Positions 56,796 to 64,000 of a stretch of 64,000 nt of DNA are shown piece after piece. The position numbers and the translations under genes are program-made. This DNA comes from Artemia franciscana (lineage: Eukaryota > Arthropoda > Branchiopoda > Anostraca > Artemiidae). The notes beneath the pieces are model-generated. The model was not told where the DNA came from. It searched no databases and saw only the letters and a list, made by a program, of their open reading frames with translations. Location: NCBI RefSeq assembly GCF_032884065.1, contig NC_088873.1, positions 34,607,600-34,671,599 on the forward strand, read 5' to 3'. Within the stretch, counting starts at the first letter, position 1. Every line of letters begins with the position of its first letter.

Positions 56796-57043
56796 ATCGT
56801 TTTTTCATGTCCGCATTTCCTACATTAAGAAACATCAATTTTTCATAGGTTAAAACACATCAATTTTCATTTTTGTCACAAAATACGAAAAGTGAACTGA
56901 AAAATACAGGATTTTTACACTTGATAGGTCATTTAAGGACAAATACCTTCCACGGGTTATCACTACTTATAAGCAAGAAAGTAAACACAGTGGGGTCGTA
57001 GCAATAATTATTGTATAGCTTACATTTATAGGATCAATAGAAA

Positions 57044-57168
57044 TTATCGAGCCTCTCCACCAATCAGAGGCAAGCCACTGACATTTTCATCTTGGATAAG
57101 TTGCGATACTGGCAAAAGGTCCAAAGCAATCCATTCAGATAACAAAGCTCTCACTTGTGTCTCTGTAC
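57044..57168 (-). CDS. Terminal coding exon of an unidentified gene
   Basis: On the minus strand the acceptor CCTTTTTTTAG|GTACAGAG opens an exon in which two frames stop at once and the third stays open for 40 codons to a TAA at 57044-57046. It reads, after two bases completing a codon, TETQVRALLSEWIALDLLP, then VSQLIQDENVSGLPLIGGEAR. The composition (buried Leu/Ile/Val pattern, Trp, charged helix start) looks like folded protein rather than AT-rich noise. The gene would run from higher coordinates and end here, so it is separate from the phosphatase gene to the left. No clear AATAAA follows closely on the minus strand. No family was recognised. Confidence 0.5.
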
Positions 57169-57755
57169 CTAAAAAAAGGACATATCGATATTATCCATAT
57201 AAAAAAAACATATCGATAAAAAAAGAAACATCAATATTATAATATTGTGAGAGAGGAAAAAAAACTATTGGCCAAAAAATAATTGGTCATACACATCAAA
57301 TACAAACAGAAAGAAAACAAAAGAAAATCAGTCGAATCAATTTTAATCAAATTAATTTAACTCGAATTAAATTCCATTTTTTGCTTCAATTTTTCCAATA
57401 TTTTGAGCAGATGTTGATTGTAAGATCTTCTTATAGGTTTTATTGTAATGCAAAAAAAAAAAAAATTGGAAAGACAAATATGAAGCAGTTTAGGATAGTC
57501 TTTATTGTAGCCAAGGCTGCCACTTGTAGCACGAAAGTGGTATTTTAGCATGACCAAATTGAAAATATGGACGATCAAAATTCAATTAAATGATGCATTT
57601 CACCTCAAAATATACATCAGAACATTTTTTATACATGACAATAATCTACACACATTTAAACACGGGATATGCGTGCGCGCGTTCATTTCTCTCATTCAGC
57701 GCCCTGATCAGTTGCATTTTTTATGGATATATTTTTTTCTCTGCATCTAAGAAGA

Positions 57756-57878
57756 TTGAAAACTGACATAAAAACTAATCTAAATAAACTTGAACGGACC
57801 ATGCGCGTGTCGCAGCATAAACTACGACATGCGCAAAAGTTTGCTGACCGTAGTACCAATCTATTTATTAAGTGAAAA
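57756..57878 (+). CDS. Weak candidate terminal exon next to a LINE 3' end
   Basis: After a pyrimidine tract and AG (TTTTTTTCTCTGCATCTAAG), one plus-strand frame reads LKTDIKTNLNKLERT, then MRVSQHKLRHAQKFADRST and a short tail to TGA, with AATAAA a few bases later. It is helix-like and charged. The same bases lie at the 3' end of the minus-strand LINE, and A-rich DNA easily gives such strings, so this may be spurious. Confidence 0.18.
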
Positions 57879-58306
57879 TAAAGAAAAATTACAAACATTA
57901 GACCCCACAAAGGCTCTTTGGCCTTTGATGGTGGGAGACTAACCATTACATCAATTAATATAGAAGAAAACCAACAAAAAAATAAACAATGACATATATG
58001 CTTACGTAGCAAAATCAATTAATAAAGGAAGTGGAAAAAAATTAATATAGAAAAAAGAAAAGAAACGAAAAACAACAAAAGCAAAATAATGATATATCTG
58101 CTTATGTACTAAAATCAATCAATAAATGAATATAGTAAAAAAAGAGAAAAAAAGAAAAGAAAAAAAAAGAGAAAAACATACCAAACCAATCAAAACAAGT
58201 GGAATATATAAATTGAAAAAAGAGAGAGACGGGAAGAGGTACCTGCATTGTGGGTATTGGAACTAGTCCGTCGGGAGGACATTAACAAATTTTTAAACAT
58301 AAAACA

Positions 58307-58828
58307 TCAGGACATTAAAAAATTTTTCAAAATTCTTTTGAAACTCCCAAACGAGTGACATTCTTGAGCTGAATCAGGTAGGCTGTTCAAAACTTTATGA
58401 CAAGCAGTTAATGAATTAAAGTCAGATCTCACCGATGGAGTAAACAAAATATTAATATTCCTTGAATTGCAAAGGTGATGCATAGAACTAACACTGACGA
58501 AAGAAGGAGTAGTTTGTAAGGCTGAGAGAACATCCCCATGAAGTTGATGAAAGGTGAATGACGCGCAAGAAAGAATGTAGAGTGACCGCAAATCAAGTAA
58601 AGGGCTAGTTAGGTTAGTTGTAGAACAATTGGTTTCCTGTATAATCCTTCTTGCTTCATCATGCGACTTAGATAGTGGTTTCAGAAAAGAAGAAAAAGTT
58701 GACATCCATACAGTAGGGCAACAAGAGACGTAGGATTGAACTAAGCATTGGAACAGAACTTTTAAAACTGATCCAGGAAAAATATGTTTTAGTTTCCTCA
58801 AAATTCCTAGACTCCTTGAGATCTTCAT
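58307..58828 (-). pseudogene. LINE RT C-terminal segment
   Basis: A 173-codon open frame. It starts with ISRSLGILRKLKHIFPGSV, continues with LFQCLVQSYVSCCPTVW, and ends with HKVLNSLPDSAQECHSFGSF and KRILKNFLMS. This is the thumb and connector region of CR1/Jockey-like elements (family pattern ending in LPxxxxxxxSxxxFKxxLKxxL). It is the longest intact piece of this LINE. Confidence 0.85.
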
Positions 58829-59139
58829 ATTAATTAGTCCAATATGATGCTTGAACGAAAGGTTCTCATCAAGAAGAATACCGAGGAATTGAAAATATCA
58901 ATCCTTAGGTCTACTGAGAGAACCCCTAGAAAGGTGGATATCAGATTAACTGAGGGCACGACAGAGAAATATGGGAAAAAATCAAAAAACTTGACTTAGC
59001 AACATTTAGGGCAAGGCAATTAGCATCAAACCAGAGAACAACTCTCTCGAAGAGGTTCACTACTTTAGGAAGCATCTCAGACTCAGTTCCAACTGTAGTA
59101 CAAATAGTACTGTCATCAACGAAGGCAACGAGAGCGTCC

Positions 59140-59487
59140 TCATACTGCAAAAGTGAAGGATTTTTTTTTTTTTGCATTGAAAGATTCAGGATGACATAGG
59201 CGATAGCAAACTAAGGGTTTCTGCTTTTTAACCGCAACTATAAGGTCATTAACATAAATCAAAAACAGAAACGGACCAAGAACAGAACCTTGAGGAACAC
59301 CAAACTCAACTTCAGACGAAAAGCTGGAAAGAGAATCGACAGAGATAGTTCTACCGGACAAATAGGAGTCAAACCAAGAATGAGCCTGTCCTCTTACACC
59401 AATGTGTGATAGCTTGTAAAGAAGAATCCCATGAGTTAAGGAATCAAAAGCCTTACGGACATCCAGGAATATTGCCGCAGGGATCAA
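59140..59487 (-). pseudogene. LINE RT palm segment
   Basis: A 115-codon frame with AAIFLDVRKAFDSLTHGIL, then IGVRGQAHSWFDSYLSGR and EFGVPQGSVLGPFLFLIY-VNDL. These are RT blocks 3 and 4; the Asp in FLDVRKAFD is a catalytic metal ligand in the family. The frame then runs off into a poly-Lys shift before the AFVDDS block, which lies in another frame. Confidence 0.85.
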
Positions 59488-60235
59488 ACCAGAGTCAAGC
59501 GCGGTGTGGAGAAAATTTAAAAGCGTTACACATGCATGTTCCGTAGAATGTTTAGCTCGGAAGCCAAACTGAAAATCATGAAAAAAAACTTTTAGCCTCT
59601 ATAAAAGCTAGTAGTCGGGAAAGCATGGTCTTTTCAAAAATTTTTACTAAAAACAGACATAAAGGATATAGGTCGATAATTGCCTGGATCATTTCGAGGT
59701 CCACCTTTCTATAAAAAAAATTACTTTAGCTCTTTTAAGAGAACAGGGGAAAATCCCATTTTCAAAAGAAAGACTTATAAGCTTCGTCAATGGAGAAATA
59801 ATTGAAGGAACAATGATCTTAACTACCATAGCTGGAATGCAGTCAGGGTCAGACGCCGAAGAACTTTTCAAGCTATTTACAGTCCTGGCTACTTCAACCT
59901 CAGAAGTTGGATACAACACCATCGACTTGTGACAAGGCGGACCAAGATAAGATTTGTAATCTGGTTGAGACAACGAAAACCTGACTGAAGAAGCTGTAGT
60001 TTTCCCAACATTAGCAAAAAATGATGTAAATGCTTCCAGAACAGATGGAACGCCCTCCGCAACCACATCACCAACCAAAAGACTCGGAGGGATAGAGGGA
60101 GCTGGAGAAGAACCTTTAAGAACGGAATTAATCAGTTGCCAAGTCTTACGAATATCCTTCCCACAATCTGAGAAAATCTTCGAATAATAAAGGAATTTGG
60201 CCTTCGGGCAACCTTTAGCCTTTATCCTTATTAAA

Positions 60236-61908
60236 TTAAAAAGAAAAAAAAGTTTTTTTTAAATGAAAATAAGGAGCGACATTGAAACTTAAAACGAACA
60301 GAAATTACTCCGTATATGAAATGGGCTTTTCCTCCTCAACGCCTCGCTCTTTACGCTAAAGTTTGACTCTTCCTCTTAACTCTAATTCTTAAAACAGTAA
60401 AAAACTTTAGCGTAAAGAGGGAGGCGTTGAGGAGGAAAAGCCCCTTTCATATACGGAGCAATTTCTGTTCGCTTTAAATTTTAGTGTCGCTCCTTACTTT
60501 CATTTAAAAAAACTTGTTTTTTTATTTAATTTCTGGACGTTTTTTAATTAATGCATGTTTTGATCATTGCTCTCCGCACATACATAATTAAAATGAAATT
60601 TACATATTAATTTTTCTTTTGGCTAAATGGCTTTCTCATAGTTTTAATCGGAAGATTTTGAGAAAAAAAGGAGCGAGGGAGGAAGCCTAGTTGCCCTCCA
60701 ATTTTTTGATTACTTAAAAAGGCAACTAGAACTTTAAATTTTTTACGAACATTTTCATTAGTAAAAAATATACATAATTAAACTAATTAACTTACGTAAC
60801 GAAATTCTATATTCGTATGTTTTTATTGCTTATATGAGGGGGTTCACCCCTCGTCGATACCTCGCTCTCTACACTAAAGCTTAAATTCTGTCCCTTGAAT
60901 CACAAAGGCCGTAGAATAAATAGTTGAAATTACTAAAAATACTTCAGCGTAAAGAGCGAGGTATTACGAGGAGGTAAACCTCTCATATGCGTAATAATTT
61001 CTGCTTGTTTTAAGTTTTAATGCTGGTCCTCACTTTCAGTTGAAAAAAAACTTTTCATATTTATTTTTTCATTGTTTTTTAAATAATGCTAAAAGATCCT
61101 GCGCCACCTTCATTGAAAGTCTCTTACCAATTGAGAAGTTTTTCCATGGAAAGATCTTCCCACCTCAACTCTCCCTCCCAAACCAAAAATAAATCCCCCT
61201 GAAAACATCCGTACACTTTTCAGTAACCATTACTATATGTAAACACAGGTCAAAGTTTGTAACTTGCAACCCCTCCCACGGGGACCGCGGGGGAGTAAGT
61301 TGTCCCCAAAGACATAGTTATTAGATTTTTCGACTATGGTGAATAAAATGGCTATCTCAGAATTTTGATATGCTGACTTTGTGGAAAACATGAGCGTGAG
61401 AGGGGGCCCAGGTGCCCTCCAATTTTTTTGGTCACTAAAAAGGGCACTAGAACTTTTAATTTCCGTTAGAATGAGCCCTATCGCGACATTCTAGGACCAC
61501 TGGGTCGGATCGATTACCCCTGGAAAAAAAAACAAATAAACACGCATCCGTGATTTGTCTTCTGGCAAAAAATGCGAAATTCCACATTTTTGTAGATAGG
61601 AAACTTCGAAAGCTTGAAACTTCTACAATAAGGTTCTCTGATACGCTGAATCTGATGGTGTTATTTTCGTTAAGATTGTATGACTTTTCGGAGGTGTTTT
61701 CCCCTATTTTCTAAAATGAGGCAAATTTTCTCAGGCTCGTAACTTTTGATAGGTAAGACTAATCATGATGAAAGGTATATATTTAAAATCGCATTAAAAT
61801 GCGATTTGTTTTATGTAACTATTGGTATCAAAATTCCATTTTTTAGAGTTTCGGTTACTATTGAGCCGGTTCGCTCCTTACTACAGTTCGTTACCACGAA
61901 CTGTTTGA
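60236..61908 (-). mobile_element. AGTAAGGAGCGAC element, copy 8 (near complete)
   Basis: Reverse orientation. Foldback arms (60255-60350 and 60400-60530), second hairpin (60830-61060), core (61100-61500) and proximal end with the palindrome (61886-61908) are all present. It interrupts or borders the 5' side of the LINE at 57870-60235. Confidence 0.8.
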
Positions 61909-62479
61909 TTTTTTTTAAAGACAAAAGTTTTTTTTAGGATTGTCTAAAACATAGGAACAAAAGCGCCAGATGTTAAAGGGTTCTGGTTATTCAGAATTCA
62001 TTTCAACAAAGCAACGTTCTATTTGAAAAAAAGAACTAATTGATAAAAGTAGGTTTATTCTATGGGCAACAAAGATTAAACAAAATCAATTTTCTGCAAC
62101 CTGAAGGGGAGAGAAGGGGGCGATTTCAATTTTTTCGATGAAAACACTAAAAAGGTTAATTTATAAAGCAAAAAAGGGGGAGATAGGAAGAACGCAAATG
62201 CCTCTTTACCCTTCCCTCGCTAAATTAGCTTCTATGATTTAAATTAAGGGCAAATTTTATCCAGATTAAATTCCAATGATCCAGTTACAACCAACCTAAA
62301 TCAGATAAATATCTGTCGAGGTAAAAAATGTCGAATCCCATTTCACTAGATGCTCTTTTACTTCTTTGCATAATTGAAGTGTTTTGACTGAATAATCGAT
62401 TAAATCAATAAAGTATTTAATTAGATAGATGAAGTATTTTGATTTTATGTCAGTCCAACATTGTATTTCCTTGCAAGTA
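61909..62479. other. Unassigned AT-rich sequence
   Basis: No exon, repeat copy or LINE block seen, so the LINE cut at 60235 does not continue on this side of element copy 8. Confidence 0.4.
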
Positions 62480-62570
62480 CTTACTATATAGACTACTACT
62501 ATAACTACTACTACTATACTATACTATCCTATTAATATACTATCGCTACTACTATACTATATAGAATGTA
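62480..62570. repeat. Degenerate ACT microsatellite
   Basis: Mixed ACT, ATACT and TACTAT units just left of the 733-bp satellite. Confidence 0.75.
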
Positions 62571-62576
62571 TTTCAT

Positions 62577-64000
62577 TTAAAATAACTCATCCCTAGGGTT
62601 CCACTTCACCAGCCACTATATGATATTAAATTGCTCGATTCAGTACGACTTGTGAAAAATAAGCCCGATTCATTAAACGATTCGCTTTTCGGGTTTAAAA
62701 AGAAAAAAACTTACAATTATTTTTAAGATAAATCTATAAAACAGTCATGGCAGTATTAGACTAAATTCGTATCAAAACTTACAGAAATAACTGGATTCCT
62801 TGGGTTTATATTATGGTTTATTGTTTTTTAATGTCGAGTAATGCTAGCAGTAAAATATTTCAAAATGTTTCCGGTTTTAAATTTTGTTGGCAGCTACTAC
62901 TTCCATTATCCTCGAATTTCTCGAAAAAAATCTGATTTTCAATATGACTCCCAAAAATAATGAATCTATATATTGCAAATATCTGCGGACCGTTAACTTT
63001 TGAGAATATTTGACTTCAATTTTCAAGGGTAATCATTGAAATTTCAGGGTAACGACCGTTAATTTTCGAAAACAATTGACAATTAATTTTTGAGGATAAT
63101 AACCGTTAAAATTCAGTGTTTTTCATTTAAAATAACTCATCCCTAACGTCCCACTTCACCAGCCATTATATGATATTAAATTGCTCGATTTAGTACGACT
63201 TGCGAAAAATTCAGGGTGATGATAGTTAATTTTTGGAAACATTTGACAGTTAATTTTCGAGGATAATAACCGTTAAAATTCAGCATTTATAAAGCTTTTT
63301 TATTCAACGTTTCTCATTTGAAATAACTCATTCTTAAGGTCCCACTTCACCAGCCATTATATGATATTAAATTGCTCGATTCAGTACGACTTGTGAAAAA
63401 TAAGCCCAATTCGTTAAACGATTCTCTTTTCGGGTTAAAAAAAAAAAATTACAATGGTTTTTTAGATAAATCTATAAAACAGTCATGGTTGTATTAGACT
63501 AAATTCGTATCAAAACTTACAAAAATAACTGGATTTCTCGAGTTCATATTATGGTTTATTGTTTTTTCATTTCGAGTAATGCTAGCAGTAAAACATTTCA
63601 AAATGTTTCTAGTTTTTAATTTTATTGGCAGCTATTACTCCATTATCCGTGAATTTCTCGAAAAAAAATTGATTTTCCAATATTTCCCCCAAATTAACGA
63701 ATCCATATTTTGCAAACGTTTGCGGACTGTTAATTTTCTGTAATATTTGACTTCAATTTTCAAGGATAACCGTTAAAATTTCAGGGTAATGACCGTTAAT
63801 TATCGAAAACGTTTGACAGTTAATTTTCGTGGATAATAACCGTCAAAATTCAGCGTTGTTCATTTGAAATAACTCATCCCTAAGGTTGCACTTCACCAGC
63901 CATTATATGATATTAAATTGCTCAATTCAGTACATCTGGTGAAAAATGAGCCCGATTCGTCAAACGATTCTCTTTTCGGATTTAAAAAAGATTTTGTTGC
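62577..64000. repeat. 733-bp higher-order satellite, two periods, open at the right edge
   Basis: CATTTAAAATAACTCATCCC-like starts fall at about 62577, 63125, 63310 and 63858. A full 548-bp unit and a 185-bp internally deleted unit alternate, giving a period of 733. Shared blocks include CACTTCACCAGCCATTATAT and GATATTAAATTGCTCGATTC. The interior of the full unit repeats AATTTTCGAGGATAATAACC-like sequence. Confidence 0.85.

Larger units (their letters stand above)
57870..60235 (-). mobile_element. CR1/Jockey-like LINE, 5'-truncated, with RT domain and 3' UTR
   Basis: In minus order: a pre-RT segment (KAKFLYYSKIFSDCGKDI and RKTWQLINSVLKG, 60200-60120), RT start (SSASDPDCIPAMVVK and ISPLTKLISLSFENGIFPC, 59880-59740), palm (AAIFLDVRKAFDSL, FGVPQGSVLGPFLFLIYVND), catalytic block AFVDDSTICTT near 59120, and thumb and tail (FLGILLDENLSFKHHI, then a 173-codon frame 58828-58307 ending in FGSFKRILKNFLMS). 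Several frameshifts break it. The 3' UTR holds a perfect 7-bp stem hairpin (CAAAGGC/GCCTTTG, 57908-57927). The 5' side ends where an AGTAAGGAGCGAC element begins. Confidence 0.88.

Noticed and set aside
57692-58018. 108-codon minus-strand ORF with hydrophobic stretches
   Set aside because: It falls in the LINE 3' UTR and its flank, after the ORF stop. No LINE motif and no splice sites.

Overview
This window looks like a piece of a large, AT-rich, repeat-choked animal genome, most likely an arthropod. The signs are spliced minus-strand exons with GT/AG borders, several non-LTR retrotransposon families, piggyBac, hAT and SINE relics, and many satellites. No bacterial gene organisation is present and no uninterrupted ORF looks like a complete host gene. 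One abundant element family (built around AGTAAGGAGCGAC) reminds me of brine shrimp (Artemia) genomic DNA, but that is recollection and was not checked. The longest ORF (248 codons, 32177-32923) is an artefact of a tandem repeat whose period is a multiple of three.

Host genes. The best host signal is a minus-strand gene for a protein tyrosine phosphatase, probably receptor type. One exon (14937-15052) encodes the membrane-proximal 'wedge' helices. The next (1145-1232) encodes the start of the catalytic domain up to the conserved KNxxKxIVPY segment. Their splice phases agree, and the gene runs off the left edge. A third minus-strand exon (31525-32117) encodes a 50-residue tandem duplication and ends in a consensus donor whose phase fits the 14937-15052 exon, so it may be an earlier exon of the same gene. 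Introns of about 13.7 and 16.5 kb would then hold most of the repeats. A separate minus-strand terminal exon lies at 57044-57168. Weaker single-exon candidates are at 11917-12035, 33193-33279 and 57756-57878 (plus strand).

Mobile elements, left to right: foldback elements (480-826, 1738-2213, 13530-14700 with a nested hAT-like element carrying an 8-bp target duplication); an EN+RT LINE relic (6150-8430, minus); an internally deleted RTE LINE (21930-23040, plus); a LINE 3' end (29240-29582, minus); a piggyBac transposase relic (36735-38080, minus); a tRNA-derived SINE (49750-50076); a LINE 3' end (56308-56795, plus); and a CR1/Jockey-like LINE (57870-60235, minus). At least eight copies of one modular non-coding element of about 1.7 kb are scattered through the window in both orientations.

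Tandem and segmental structure: a 76-bp array (20440-21105), a 111-bp array of six apparently identical units (32181-32876), ACT/GCT-rich satellites (26370-27010 and 35200-36740), arrays of about 280 bp resembling the core of the 1.7-kb element (34630-35110 and 38500-40110), a 117-bp minisatellite split by a 2-kb insertion (43019-46270), a 3.4-3.7 kb direct segmental duplication (47226-50655 and 51031-54721), and a 733-bp higher-order satellite running off the right edge (62577-64000). Translations, splice calls and repeat comparisons were made by eye; no database search was run.
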